Source: Sphingomonas faeni
GTDB taxonomy: Bacteria > Pseudomonadota > Alphaproteobacteria > Sphingomonadales > Sphingomonadaceae
Assembly (NCBI RefSeq): GCF_003053745.1
Contig: NZ_QAYE01000006.1
Coordinates: 186,001-250,000, forward strand
Reading direction: 5' to 3'
DNA length: 64,000 nucleotides
The notes under the pieces were generated by a model. That model ran no database searches and was not told the DNA's origin. It worked only from the letters and a program-made list of their open reading frames with translations. A program made the translations under genes and the position numbers. Shown in pieces: positions 42,297 to 51,668 of this stretch (position 1 is the first letter of the stretch; each line of letters starts with the position of its first letter).

Positions 42297-44567
42297 CTAG
42301 GCGACGACGCGCGCCGCTCCTGCCACGCTTTGCGCTGCCTTTGATACCCCTGAAATGGCACAACTTGCGAGTTGGAGCGCCAAAATCGACTCGGCACCCT
42401 GGTTTCGGTTGAGCCCGGTCGGCATCAAACCGTCATAACAACCGCCGTCCGCGACGCTCGCGAGCGGCAGGTCGAGGTCGTTGACGCCGAGGAACCAGCC
42501 GTACGCGCGCAACGCCTCGTCACGCCAGCGCACGTCGCCGGTCGCGTCATACGCCGCGGCGCATGCGTCGACGGTCGCCTGCGCCTCCAGCGGCTGCTGG
42601 TCGAACTGCAACGGCTCCGCATAGGGCCGGTTGAAGCTCTCCGACCCGACCGCGCGGAAACGGCCCTCCGGCGAAGTCTGCTTGGCGACGATCCAGTCGA
42701 GCGTGGCGAGGCCGCAATCGATCAGGTCCTGACGCCCCAGCGCCTGGCCTGCGCGGATCAGCGCCTGCGGGAGGCGCGTATTGTCGTAGGCGAGCACGAT
42801 CTCGAACCACTGCCACTCGGGGCGACGTGCTTTCGCGAGCAGGTCGAGATGGACCTTGGGGAACGCCTCGAGGATCGACAGCGACAGCTGGTGACCGGGC
42901 TTGGCCTCCAGCATCGCCGCCGCGCCGAGCATCGCGAACGCTTGCGCCCGAAGGCTGCCGAGTTCGAGCGCCATCGACGCGGTGGAGTCGAACATCGCCG
43001 TCGCCCAGTCGCGGTGCTTGGCAGCCTGCGCATCGCGCGCGGTGACGCCGAGCGACCAGAGCGTGCGGCCGTTCGAATCCTCCGAGCCCGAATCCTCGCA
43101 CCAGGTGCGATCGAAGTTCATGAAGTTGCGGAAGCGGCGCGTGTCCGGGTTCCACGCATACTGTACGAACGACGCATAGATCGTCATCCACTTGTCGCGG
43201 GTGACGTCGTCGAGATCGGGCAGTGCGCTCATCAGCATCAGTGCGCGGCAGTTGTCGTCGATGCAGTAGCCGTGGCGACGATCGGGGATCGAGTAGATCG
43301 AATGCTGGAGCATGCCGGTCGAATCGCTCATCCGCTCGACCGCGGCGAAATCAGGCGTCAGTTGCTTCAGCGGGGCTGGCACCTTGGCTAGGCGAAAAGG
43401 GCGCGCCGCCACGATCGCACGGATCTCCGTCATCATCGCCTCGGCGAGCTTCGGCCAGATCATCGTGCGGCCGCGCGCATAGGCACGCTCGGCCAGACGA
43501 TTGCGATCACGGTCGTTCGACATCAGCGCATCGATCTCACGCGCGAACGCATCGACGTCGCCGAACGGGACGAGCACGCCGTGGCCATCCGCAAGGATCT
43601 CGGTCGCATGCACGTACGGCGTCGAGATGACGGGCTTGCCGACGCCGATCGCGTAGCTGAGCGTGCCCGACGTGATCTGCGCCGGGTTGGTGTACGGCGT
43701 CACATAGACGTCCGCTGCCTGGAGATAGTCGAGCAGTTCGCCATGCTCGAGGAAGGCATCGACGAACGAGACGTTGTCGGCGACGCCCTTCTCGGCGGCG
43801 AGCGCCTTCAGCTTGTCGCGGTATTTCTCGCCCTCGTACGCGACGAGGTTCGGGTGGGTCGCGCCGAGCACGACGTACAGCAGGTCGGGATGCTTCGCGA
43901 TCACCGCGGGGAGCGCGTTGATGACCGTCTCGATCCCCTTGTTGGGCGCGAGCAGGCCGAACGTCAGCATGACCTTCCGGCCTTCCCAGCCGAACTTGTC
44001 CTTCAGCGCGGCCGGATCGAGCAGGTCGCGATCGGGCACGCCGTGCGGGATCATGACGATCTGGCGCGAATTGGCACCGTAGACGCGCTGAAGGATGTCG
44101 CGGCCACGCTCGGCCATGACGATCACGCGGGCGGCGCGACGCAGCAGCCCTTCGAGCACGCGACGCTCATCGGCGTTGGGCTTTTCGAGGATGGTGTGCA
44201 GCGTGACGATGACCGGCAGCGTGGTGCGATCGAGCAGCGCGAGGATGTGCTCGCCTGCCGGGCCACCGAAGATGCCGTATTCGTGCTGGAGCCAGATCGC
44301 CTGCGCGCCGCTGGCCTCGATCTTGCGCGCGGTGTCGATATACGCCGACAGTTCGGGCTCGGGGATCGTGCCGGTGACTTCGGCCGGGTAGTCGTATTTG
44401 CCGGGGTGATCGTCCATCGCATAGACGTCGACGGCGATCTCAGGGAAGCGCGCGCGCATGGCCGTGAAAACGTCGGTCGTGAAGGTGGCGATGCCACACT
44501 GTCTCGGCAGGAAATTACCGATCAGCGCCAGTCGCGCGATATTCCCACCGTCCGCCGGTTTCACCAT
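42297..44567 (-). CDS. Glycosyltransferase (GT4) fused to an alpha/alpha-barrel-like domain
   Basis: 756 aa from ATG 44567 (GAGGGACAGG upstream). Residues 1-390 form a GT-B glycosyltransferase of family 4: LIGNFLPRQCGIATFTTDVF (nucleotide-sugar site), WLQHEYGIFGGPAGEH, VMLTFGLLAPNKGIETVINA and the ITSGTLSYAIGVGKPVISTP acceptor/donor segment. Residues about 400-740 are all-helical with Trp/Asp-rich turns (HGYCIDDNCRALMLMSALPD, VDACAAAYDATGDVRWRDEA), resembling six-hairpin glycosidase toroids. Cytoplasmic. Paired with GH130, it suggests synthesis and phosphorolytic turnover of a mannose-containing oligosaccharide; this is inference. Confidence 0.85.
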   Translation of the reverse strand: MVKPADGGNIARLALIGNFLPRQCGIATFTTDVFTAMRARFPEIAVDVYAMDDHPGKYDYPAEVTGTIPEPELSAYIDTARKIEASGAQAIWLQHEYGIFGGPAGEHILALLDRTTLPVIVTLHTILEKPNADERRVLEGLLRRAARVIVMAERGRDILQRVYGANSRQIVMIPHGVPDRDLLDPAALKDKFGWEGRKVMLTFGLLAPNKGIETVINALPAVIAKHPDLLYVVLGATHPNLVAYEGEKYRDKLKALAAEKGVADNVSFVDAFLEHGELLDYLQAADVYVTPYTNPAQITSGTLSYAIGVGKPVISTPYVHATEILADGHGVLVPFGDVDAFAREIDALMSNDRDRNRLAERAYARGRTMIWPKLAEAMMTEIRAIVAARPFRLAKVPAPLKQLTPDFAAVERMSDSTGMLQHSIYSIPDRRHGYCIDDNCRALMLMSALPDLDDVTRDKWMTIYASFVQYAWNPDTRRFRNFMNFDRTWCEDSGSEDSNGRTLWSLGVTARDAQAAKHRDWATAMFDSTASMALELGSLRAQAFAMLGAAAMLEAKPGHQLSLSILEAFPKVHLDLLAKARRPEWQWFEIVLAYDNTRLPQALIRAGQALGRQDLIDCGLATLDWIVAKQTSPEGRFRAVGSESFNRPYAEPLQFDQQPLEAQATVDACAAAYDATGDVRWRDEALRAYGWFLGVNDLDLPLASVADGGCYDGLMPTGLNRNQGAESILALQLASCAISGVSKAAQSVAGAARVVA

Positions 44568-44713
44568 ACCCTGTCCCTCGTTTGAGCGCGCACTTCTGGG
44601 AAAACCCGGTCGCGCATCCATTTGAACGGTTCAGGTAGCATAAAGTTTCATCACATACTGCAGTGCAGCACGGGAATACTAACAACCCAGATCAAACCGA
44701 TTTTACGCGTGCC

Positions 44714-45172
44714 TCATCCGCGGCCGCGGTAGGGGGCGACGCCCTGGTCCGGCAGCCACAGATCGTGCGGCGGTGCACTCGATTGCCAGAACACGTCGAT
44801 CGGGATTCCACCGCGCGGATACCAGTAGCCGCCGATCCGCAGCCACACCGGTTTCATCTCGTCGAACAGGCGCTCGCCGATGCCGACGGTGCAATCCTCG
44901 TGGAACCCGGCATGGTTTCGGAAGCTGCTCAGGAAGAGTTTGAGCGACTTGGATTCGACGATCGTCTCGCCGGGGACGTAGTCGATGACGAGGTGCGCGA
45001 AGTCGGGCTGGCCGGTGACCGGGCACAGCGACGTGAACTCGGGCGCCGCGAACCGCACGAGATACGTCCGGCCCGGTCGCGGGTTCGGAACATAATCGAG
45101 CACGGCCTCTTCTGGAGAGGCGGGGAGGGCACTGTTCTGGCCGAGATGCAATGGGTTCTGGGGAGCGGTCAT
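44714..45172 (-). CDS. queF: NADPH-dependent 7-cyano-7-deazaguanine reductase
   Basis: Last step in preQ1 synthesis for the tRNA modification queuosine. 152 aa from ATG 45172, the short unimodular type. The catalytic Cys is in [20 protein letters not shown] and the QueF motif is [15 protein letters not shown]; the substrate Glu/His lie in [12 protein letters not shown]. Divergent from the photolyase gene with only 20 nt between start codons. Other queuosine genes are not in the window. Confidence 0.95.
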   Translation of the reverse strand: MTAPQNPLHLGQNSALPASPEEAVLDYVPNPRPGRTYLVRFAAPEFTSLCPVTGQPDFAHLVIDYVPGETIVESKSLKLFLSSFRNHAGFHEDCTVGIGERLFDEMKPVWLRIGGYWYPRGGIPIDVFWQSSAPPHDLWLPDQGVAPYRGRG

Positions 45173-45192
45173 GTGCCGCCATGTAGGATGCG

Positions 45193-46749
45193 ATGACGCG
45201 CAAGAAAACCACACTCGTACCGATCCTCGGCGACCAGCTTACGATCGACCTCGCCTCGTTGCGGGATTGCGATCCTGGAACCACGATCGTGCTGATGATG
45301 GAGGTCGACGAGGAGACGACCTACGTTCGCCACCACAAGCGCAAGATCGCGTATATCCTGTCGGCGATGCGGCACCATGTCGAGGCGCTGCGCGAGGCCG
45401 GGTGGACGGTCGAATACACACAGCTCGACGACCCCGACAATGCGGGCAGCTTCACCGGCGAGATCGCGCGCGTGGTCGAGCGGCATGACCCCGAGCGGAT
45501 CGTCGTCACCGAGGGCGGCGAGTGGCGCGTGATGGCGATGCTCGAAAGCTGGGAGACGCTGTTCGGCATCCCCGTCGAGATCCGCAGCGACGACCGTTTC
45601 CTCGCCAGCCATGCCGACTTCGAGACCTGGGCCGCCGAGCGCAAGTCGCTGACGATGGAGTGGTTCTATCGCCAGATGCGGACGCGCACCGGGCTGTTGA
45701 TGACCGCCGGCAAGCCCGAGGGCGATCGCTGGAACTTCGACAAGGAGAATCGGAAACCCGCCAAGAACGACCTCATGATGCCGCGCCCGCTGGTGTTCGT
45801 GCCGGACGCGATCACGCAAGGCGTGCTGGCGCTGGTCGCGGAGCGGTTCGCGGATCATCCGGGGAGCCTAGACGGGTTCGAGTACGCCGTGACCGCGAAG
45901 GATGCGGAGCGGCAGGCGGCAAATTTCTTTAAACACGCGCTAGCGCAGTTCGGCGACTACGAAGACGCGATGCTCACCGGCGAGCGGCATCTGTGGCACT
46001 CGATTTTGTCGCCGTACATCAATTCCGGGCTGCTCGATCCGCTCGACCTGTGCCGGCGCGCGGAGGCGGAATATCGCGCTGGACGTGCTCCCTTGAACGC
46101 GGTCGAGGGCTATATCCGCCAGATCATCGGCTGGCGAGAATATATGCGCGGGATCTACTGGCGCGAGGGTCCGGAGTATGTCGAGCGCAACTTCCTCGAC
46201 CATCACCGCGAGCTGCCCGGTTGGTACTGGACCGGCGAGACCGACATGCACTGCCTGCGCGAGGCGATCGGCCAGACGCTGGAGACCGCGCACGCGCACC
46301 ATATCCAGCGGCTCATGGTGACAGGCAATTTCGCGCTGCTGATCGGCGCGGACCCGGCCAAGGTGCACCTCTGGTACCTCGAGGTGTATGTCGACGCGTA
46401 CGAATGGGTCGAGCTGCCCAATACGCTGGGGATGAGCCAGTTCGGCGATGGCGGCTTGTTGGGGTCTAAGCCGTATATCTCGTCGGGCGCGTATATCGAC
46501 CGGATGTCCGATTATTGCGGGACGTGCCGGTATAACGTGAAGCAGCGGATCGGCCCCGATGCGTGTCCGTTCAACGCGCTGTATTGGGATTTCCTGGCGC
46601 GGCACGAGGACAAGCTCGGGCGCAACAACCGGCTGGCGATGCCGTATCGCAACTGGGCGAAACAGTCCGAGGCGGACCGCGAGGCGACGCGTGCGCAGGC
46701 GGCCGGGTTCCTCGCCTCCCTCGACGCGAGCGGCCCGGCTGGCTACTGA
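45193..46749 (+). CDS. FeS-type bacterial photolyase/cryptochrome (PhrB-like)
   Basis: 518 aa; AGGA sits 5 nt before ATG 45193. Belongs to the FeS-BCP group, which repairs (6-4) photoproducts with FAD, a lumazine antenna and a [4Fe-4S] cluster. The N-terminal antenna domain starts [17 protein letters not shown]. The FAD-binding helical domain includes [20 protein letters not shown] and [20 protein letters not shown]. Cluster cysteines: one in [10 protein letters not shown] and three in [20 protein letters not shown]. It shares a tiny divergent promoter region with queF and precedes the sulfurtransferase by 24 nt. Confidence 0.93.
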   Translation: MTRKKTTLVPILGDQLTIDLASLRDCDPGTTIVLMMEVDEETTYVRHHKRKIAYILSAMRHHVEALREAGWTVEYTQLDDPDNAGSFTGEIARVVERHDPERIVVTEGGEWRVMAMLESWETLFGIPVEIRSDDRFLASHADFETWAAERKSLTMEWFYRQMRTRTGLLMTAGKPEGDRWNFDKENRKPAKNDLMMPRPLVFVPDAITQGVLALVAERFADHPGSLDGFEYAVTAKDAERQAANFFKHALAQFGDYEDAMLTGERHLWHSILSPYINSGLLDPLDLCRRAEAEYRAGRAPLNAVEGYIRQIIGWREYMRGIYWREGPEYVERNFLDHHRELPGWYWTGETDMHCLREAIGQTLETAHAHHIQRLMVTGNFALLIGADPAKVHLWYLEVYVDAYEWVELPNTLGMSQFGDGGLLGSKPYISSGAYIDRMSDYCGTCRYNVKQRIGPDACPFNALYWDFLARHEDKLGRNNRLAMPYRNWAKQSEADREATRAQAAGFLASLDASGPAGY

Positions 46750-46773
46750 CCGATCGAGCACAAGGAGCCGCAT

Positions 46774-47604
46774 ATGGACGCGTTGGTAAGCACCGAATGG
46801 CTGGCGAACGAACTGGGCGCGAGCGATCTGCGGATTGTCGACGCGACCTACGCGGAGGGGCGCGATGCGGCGGCGGAGTATGAGGCGGCGCATATCCCCG
46901 GCGCGGTGTTCATGAACCTCAGCGAATTGTGCGATACCGACAGCGACCTGCCCAACACGCTGCCGTCAGCGGAGAAGTTCGCGAGCCGGATGCAGACGCT
47001 GGGGCTCGGCGATGGCAGTCGGATCGTGCTGTACGACAGCTCGCCCTGGCACACGTCCGCGCGCGCGTGGTGGTTGCTGCGGCTGTTCGGCGCGCACAAC
47101 GTCGCGATCCTCGATGGCGGGCTCGCCAAATGGCAGGCCGAGGGGCGTGAGATCGCGACGGGGAAAGAGACGGCGCGGCATCGTCACTTCACGACCTGGG
47201 CGGACCTGAAGGGCGTGCGCGATCTCGACCAGATGAAGGCGAACGTCGCTAGCGGCGCGGAGCAGGTGCTCGACGCGCGGTCCGCGACGCGCTTTACCGG
47301 TGCGGAGGAAGACCCGCGGCCGGGCACTGCGCCGGGGCATATTCCGGGCTCGAAGAACCTGCCGCAGGGCGCGGTATTCAATGCGGATGGGACGTGGAAG
47401 ACGGGCGATGCACTGAAGGCCGAATTCGACAAGGCGGGCATCGACCTGGTGAAGCCGATCGTGATGACCTGCGGCTCGGGTATCACCGCGTCGGTGCTCG
47501 CGTTCGGCGCGCACCTGCTAGGCAACGACGCGGCGCTGTACGACGGCAGCTGGTCCGAATGGGGCGGCGATCCTGAGACACCCAAGGCGACAGGCACAGC
47601 ATGA
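46774..47604 (+). CDS. sseA: 3-mercaptopyruvate sulfurtransferase
   Basis: 276 aa, two rhodanese domains. The first (about 1-140, LVSTEWLANELGASDLRIVD) is inactive; the second ends in the active loop MTCGSGITASVLAFGAHLLG. The CGSGIT loop is that of mercaptopyruvate rather than thiosulfate sulfurtransferases. The linker contains RHRHFTTWADLKGVRDLDQM and the domain-2 substrate Arg in DARSATRFTGAEEDPRPGTA. Cytoplasmic sulphur transfer to thiols or cyanide. Its stop overlaps metC by 4 nt, so both are translationally coupled in cysteine/methionine metabolism. Confidence 0.95.
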   Translation: MDALVSTEWLANELGASDLRIVDATYAEGRDAAAEYEAAHIPGAVFMNLSELCDTDSDLPNTLPSAEKFASRMQTLGLGDGSRIVLYDSSPWHTSARAWWLLRLFGAHNVAILDGGLAKWQAEGREIATGKETARHRHFTTWADLKGVRDLDQMKANVASGAEQVLDARSATRFTGAEEDPRPGTAPGHIPGSKNLPQGAVFNADGTWKTGDALKAEFDKAGIDLVKPIVMTCGSGITASVLAFGAHLLGNDAALYDGSWSEWGGDPETPKATGTA

Positions 47605-48797
47605 GCGATACGAACAAGCCGGTCGGCGACGCGACCAAGGTCGTCCTCGCCGGTCGTCGCCCGGAATGGACTCAAGGCATCGTCAGCCCGCCGGTCTGGC
47701 GCGCCTCGACGATCCTGTACGATTCGGTCGGCCATCTCCGCGATAGCGCGACGCGCGATACGCATCACCGGCTGTTCTACGGGCGGAAGGGTACGCCGAC
47801 GCAGTGGAGCCTCGCCGACGCGCTGACCTCGCTCGAGCCCGGCGCGGAGGGGACGTTCCTCTATTGCTCGGGCGTCGCGGCGATCGCGGCGGCCTTGCTG
47901 TCGGTGCTGTCCCCCGGCGACGAACTGCTGCTGGTCGACAGCGCCTATGACCCGACGCGCGGGATGGCGGGCGGGCTGCTCAAGCGGTTCGGCATCACCA
48001 CGCGCTATTACGACCCGATGATCGGCGCGGGCATCGCCGACCTGATCGGCGAGAATACGCGGGCGATCTTCATGGAGAGCCCCGGTTCGCTGAGCTTCGA
48101 GGTGCAGGACGTTCCCGCGATCGTCGCCGCCGCCAAGGCGAGGGGGGTGACCACCCTGCTCGACAACACCTGGGCCACCCCGCTGTTCTTCCCGGCGATC
48201 GAGCGCGGCGTCGACCTGACGATCCTAGCCGGTACGAAGTACGTCGTCGGTCATTCGGACGTCATGCTCGGCTCGGTCACCGCCGCGCCCGGTCACTTCA
48301 AGAAATTGCGCGAAACGAGTTTTCAGCTCGGTCAGGTCGCGAGCCCCGACGATTGCTGGCTCGGCAGCCGGGGCTTGCGCACGATGGCGGTCCGCCTCGC
48401 GCAGCATCAGTCGAGCGCGCTCCAGATCGCACAATGGCTGAAGACGCGTCCCGAAGTCGCACAGGTCCTCCACCCCGCGCTCCCCGATTGCCCCGGCCAC
48501 GACCTGTTCGTCCGCGACTTCAAGGGCTCCAGCGGGCTCTTCTCGTTCGTCCTGAATGGCGGCGACGAAGCGTCGCGTGCCGCCTTGATCGACACGCTGC
48601 AACTATTCGGCATCGGCTATAGCTGGGGCGGTTTCGAAAGCCTCGCCATCCCCGCCGACCCGCACCGCTACCGCAGCGTCACAAAGCGTGAAGCCGCAGG
48701 CCCGATGGTCCGCCTCCAGATCGGCCTCGAAGACCCCGCCGACCTTATCGCCGATCTCGAAGCCGGGCTCGCCGCCTTCTCTGCCGCAAAGGTCTAG
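47601..48797 (+). CDS. metC: Cystathionine beta-lyase
   Basis: 398 aa PLP enzyme cleaving cystathionine to homocysteine, pyruvate and ammonia. The PLP-binding Lys is in LAGTKYVVGHSDVMLGSV; the cofactor Asp is in TTLLDNTWATPLFFP; the family YGRKGTPTQ and YCSGVAAIAAALLSVLSPGD are intact. The C-terminal SWGGFESLAIP fits cystathionine beta-lyases rather than gamma-synthases. Starts ATGA within the sseA stop; the first codons follow directly. Confidence 0.93.
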   Translation: MSDTNKPVGDATKVVLAGRRPEWTQGIVSPPVWRASTILYDSVGHLRDSATRDTHHRLFYGRKGTPTQWSLADALTSLEPGAEGTFLYCSGVAAIAAALLSVLSPGDELLLVDSAYDPTRGMAGGLLKRFGITTRYYDPMIGAGIADLIGENTRAIFMESPGSLSFEVQDVPAIVAAAKARGVTTLLDNTWATPLFFPAIERGVDLTILAGTKYVVGHSDVMLGSVTAAPGHFKKLRETSFQLGQVASPDDCWLGSRGLRTMAVRLAQHQSSALQIAQWLKTRPEVAQVLHPALPDCPGHDLFVRDFKGSSGLFSFVLNGGDEASRAALIDTLQLFGIGYSWGGFESLAIPADPHRYRSVTKREAAGPMVRLQIGLEDPADLIADLEAGLAAFSAAKV

Positions 48798-48815
48798 ACG
48801 ATTTCCGATCGAGGC

Positions 48816-49463
48816 GTGTCCGCGCGGAAGGCTGATGCGCCCATCTTCGGCCCCGCGTTTCAGGCCGAGCTGGACACGCTGTTCCGCTGGCGCCGCGATG
48901 TCCGGCATTTTCGGAGCGACCCGCTGCCGACCGGGTTGCTCGACCGGTTGCTGGAGATCGCCAACGCCTCGCCGTCGGTCGGGCTGAGCCAGCCTTGGCG
49001 GTTCGTCACGGTCGACGACCCGGCCCGTCGCGCCGCGGTCCGCGCGGACTTCGAGACGTGTAACGCGGCGGCGTTGACGACGCAGGAGGGTGTGAGGGCA
49101 GCCACCTACGCACGGCTCAAGCTTGCCGGGCTCGAACGGGCGCCGTGTCATGTCGCTGTGTTCGTCGAACCCGACCCGGAGCAGGGCCACGGTCTCGGCC
49201 GCCGGACCATGCCCGAAGCCGTCGCCTATTCCGCGGTGATCGCGGTCCATACGCTGTGGCTGGCCGCCCGCGCGCAAGGGATCGGCCTCGGCTGGGTCTC
49301 GATTCTCGACCCCTCGCGCATCCGTACGATCCTCGACGTGCCCGAAGCCTGGCACCTCGTCGCGTATCTGTGCATTGGTTATCCCGAGACCGACGCGGTC
49401 ATCCCCGAACTCGAGCGCGAGGGTTGGGAAAACCGACGGTCGATCAACGTTCTAGCACGCTAA
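48816..49463 (+). CDS. bluB: 5,6-dimethylbenzimidazole synthase
   Basis: 215 aa from GTG 48816, the only common start codon between the metC stop and the conserved region. Nitroreductase-fold enzyme that fragments FMNH2 to the lower ligand of vitamin B12. Diagnostic sequences are WRRDVRHFRSDPLPTGLLDR (FMN phosphate binding), IANASPSVGLSQPWRFV and the C-terminal GLGWVSILDPSRIRTIL and YLCIGYP. The catalytic Asp is expected in the FRSDPLP or RADFE region. Only 18 nt after metC, so likely in the sseA-metC operon; no other cobalamin genes are nearby. Confidence 0.93.
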   Translation: MSARKADAPIFGPAFQAELDTLFRWRRDVRHFRSDPLPTGLLDRLLEIANASPSVGLSQPWRFVTVDDPARRAAVRADFETCNAAALTTQEGVRAATYARLKLAGLERAPCHVAVFVEPDPEQGHGLGRRTMPEAVAYSAVIAVHTLWLAARAQGIGLGWVSILDPSRIRTILDVPEAWHLVAYLCIGYPETDAVIPELEREGWENRRSINVLAR

Positions 49464-49671
49464 ACGCGACGACTGTCTCTCAACTAGGTGTGGCGGTTGC
49501 GCAACATGCGTGCTGTCAAAGGCCGATTGTACGCAAGATTCGCTTGTGCGGCGCACCATGGGCTGTCATCGCGGTGTCACCGTTGGAAAGACCGCCCTGG
49601 GGTTCGCCCCGATAGATGCGGCGTCCACGGATGCAGGGCGGACATCGACTTCCGGTATCGAAAGGGAAACG

Positions 49672-50532
49672 ATGCGCTTCACCACACTTCTTCTCGGCGG
49701 CATTGCTTTGGCTGCCGTCGCTACGCCAGCGTTTGCACAGGATGCGGCTACGGCGCCCCCCAAGGAGGTCACCGTCTCGGGTTCGGTCGGGCTGACCAAC
49801 GACTATCGCTTTCGCGGCGTGTCGCAGTCGGACGAGAACCTCGCCGTTCAGGGCGGCATCACGATTGCGCACAAGAGCGGCATCTATATCGGCACCTGGG
49901 GTTCAAACCTCGCGGGCTGGGGTACGTTCGGCGGTTCCAACATGGAGCTCGATCTGATCGCCGGCTACAAGACGCCGATCGGTGGCGGCGGCGCGATCGA
50001 CGTCGGCGCGACCTGGTACATGTATCCGGGCGGCTTCGACAACACTGACTTCATCGAGCCCTATGCCAAGCTGTCGGGTACCGTCGGCCCGGTCGCGTTG
50101 CTCGCGGGCGTCGCCTATGCGCCAAAGCAGCAGGCGCTCGGGCCTTGGTATGTCAACGGCACGTCGGCTGCGAACGGGGTGTACGACCGCGTCAACGCCA
50201 AGGACGACAATCTATACCTCTGGGGCGATATCAGCAGCGGAATCCCCAACACCGGGCTGACCGTGAAGGCGCATGTCGGCCATTCGAACGGCAACAAGGG
50301 CCTCGGGCCGTTCGCGACCAGCGTGTCGCCGACCGGCGAGTATTGGGACTGGCTGTTCGGCGCGGACTACGTGATCCCGACGACCCCGCTGACGCTGGGC
50401 GTGGCGTATGTCGATACCGACATCGGCAAGGGCGAGTCGGCGTATCTTCAGCCGAGCTTCAGCCGTGGCCAGGACGGCAATGGCTCGATCGCCAACGGCA
50501 AGGTGCTGGTGTCGCTGACCGCGGCGTTCTGA
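49672..50532 (+). CDS. TorF-family putative porin (TIGR02001/Gcw_chp)
   Basis: 286 aa from ATG 49672 (AAAGGG 6 nt upstream), with signal peptide MRFTTLLLGGIALAAVATPA cleaved after FAQ. The mature barrel starts VTVSGSVGLTNDYRFRGVSQ, the hallmark of this family, and continues as alternating strands (GTWGSNLAGWGTFGGSNMEL, LYLWGDISSGIPNTGLTVKA) to a terminal VLVSLTAAF. An outer-membrane channel of unknown specificity. The 208-bp upstream region holds a promoter and a few short dyads; nothing else was recognised. Confidence 0.9.
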   Translation: MRFTTLLLGGIALAAVATPAFAQDAATAPPKEVTVSGSVGLTNDYRFRGVSQSDENLAVQGGITIAHKSGIYIGTWGSNLAGWGTFGGSNMELDLIAGYKTPIGGGGAIDVGATWYMYPGGFDNTDFIEPYAKLSGTVGPVALLAGVAYAPKQQALGPWYVNGTSAANGVYDRVNAKDDNLYLWGDISSGIPNTGLTVKAHVGHSNGNKGLGPFATSVSPTGEYWDWLFGADYVIPTTPLTLGVAYVDTDIGKGESAYLQPSFSRGQDGNGSIANGKVLVSLTAAF

Positions 50533-50583
50533 AGGGGCTCAGGAGTGGGCGCGGAGAGCTTTCCGCGCCCATCAACCTGAAAG

Positions 50584-50642
50584 CTTGTTTCCCCGCAAAG
50601 GCGGGGATCCAGTCTGGGCTCCCGCCTTTGCGGGAGAACAAG
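50584..50642. repeat. Palindromic repeat, family B (copy 7)
   Basis: CTTGTTTCCCCGCAAAGGCG... and ...CCGCCTTTGCGGGAGAACAA, with a compensating base change in both arms (AAAGG/CCTTT), showing that pairing is conserved. Confidence 0.88.
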
Positions 50643-50700
50643 GTAGGGAAGCTAAGGCTTCCACTGGCATCTCCTGCTCTTCGAACCACATCGTCAGACA

Positions 50701-50740
50701 CGAAAAAAGGGCGGCCCCGCGAGGAGCCGCCCTTTTTTCG
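50701..50740. terminator. Strong bidirectional terminator
   Basis: 15-bp stem CGAAAAAAGGGCGGC/GCCGCCCTTTTTTCG with A- and T-runs at its ends, placed between the convergent porin and bamF-like genes, so it can stop transcription from both sides. Confidence 0.93.
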
Positions 50741-50758
50741 TCAGCCGCTAGGACTCGA

Positions 50759-51172
50759 TCAGTTCGCGGTGGTCTTCGCGTCCTGGCCGTCACCCTCTGG
50801 CGCCGCGACGATGTCGCGCGTGGTCGAACCCTTGTCGACGACCGTCGTGCCGGGATCGCCTGCGCTCGAGCGGATGCCGGGATCGTCGTTGTCGGCGCCG
50901 GCATCGGCGACGACGCCGGATTCCGCCGGGCTGCGTGCTGCGGCCCCACCGAACAGCGCGTCGAGCGTCTGTGCGTTGGCGGCGGTATCCTGCGGGCGAG
51001 CGGCACCGGGCTGCGGCGGGACCAGCGCGAAGTCGGGCGGGATCACCAGTGGCGCCTGGCGCGCGACGGCGAACTCGTCCGGACGTGCGCGATCGAGGCT
51101 ACGGCCTGCCCCGCAACCCGAGAGCAGCGCGACGCAGGTGAGGCCGGCGGCCAGGGGTACGAACTTACGCAT
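50759..51172 (-). CDS. DUF3035 lipoprotein, BamF-like
   Basis: 137 aa from ATG 51172 (GGAG 8 nt upstream). Signal peptide with lipobox MRKFVPLAAGLTCVALLSGC. The core PDEFAVARQAPLVIPPDFAL followed by VPPQPG matches the DUF3035 family, which includes BamF, an alphaproteobacterial accessory lipoprotein of the beta-barrel assembly complex. The rest is Ala/Asp/Gly-rich and probably disordered. Its start overlaps the end of lspA by 8 nt, so the lipoprotein is translated with the peptidase that matures it. A strong terminator lies downstream. Confidence 0.85.
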   Translation of the reverse strand: MRKFVPLAAGLTCVALLSGCGAGRSLDRARPDEFAVARQAPLVIPPDFALVPPQPGAARPQDTAANAQTLDALFGGAAARSPAESGVVADAGADNDDPGIRSSAGDPGTTVVDKGSTTRDIVAAPEGDGQDAKTTAN

Positions 51173-51668
51173 GGGAATTCTCCACAGGGGGCTTCTCGCG
51201 CACGAGGAGCGCCCGAACAAGCAGGACGAGCACGCCGACAGTAATCGCTGCATCGGCGACATTGAAGACCAAAAACGGACGCCACTCGCCGATATGCAGG
51301 TCGCAGAAATCGACCACATAACCAAGTCGGATCCGGTCGAGGATATTGCCGATCGCGCCGCCCAGCACGAAGCCCAAGGCGATCTGATCGGCTGGGTTCT
51401 TCTCGCGCGTCATCCACACGGCGACACCGACCGCGATCGCGCCGGTCAGCAGCACCAGCGCCCATCGGGTCAGGTGTCCGTCGGCGGGGAGCAGCCCGAG
51501 CGAGATGCCAATGTTGGGGACGAAGCGCAGGTCGAAGAACGAGGTGATCGTCTGCGACTCGCCGAGCGAATCGATCCCGAGCGGTTTGGTCACCGCCCAT
51601 TTGCTGAGCTGGTCAGCGAGGAAGAGGGCGATCGCCGCCCAGAACCCGGCCTTGGGCAGGTTACGCAT
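51165..51668 (-). CDS. lspA: Lipoprotein signal peptidase (SPase II)
   Basis: 167 aa from ATG 51668; the frame opens further up inside ileS. Four membrane spans. The catalytic Asp pair is in GNILDRIRLGYVVDFCDLH and FNVADAAITVGVL, and SKWAV with an FVPNIGISLG conserved Asn segment is present. Cleaves diacylglyceryl-modified prolipoproteins in the inner membrane. Starts 8 nt before the ileS stop and ends 8 nt after the bamF-like start, forming a tightly coupled ileS-lspA-lipoprotein chain; ileS-lspA linkage is common in bacteria. Confidence 0.95.
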   Translation of the reverse strand: MRNLPKAGFWAAIALFLADQLSKWAVTKPLGIDSLGESQTITSFFDLRFVPNIGISLGLLPADGHLTRWALVLLTGAIAVGVAVWMTREKNPADQIALGFVLGGAIGNILDRIRLGYVVDFCDLHIGEWRPFLVFNVADAAITVGVLVLLVRALLVREKPPVENSHA

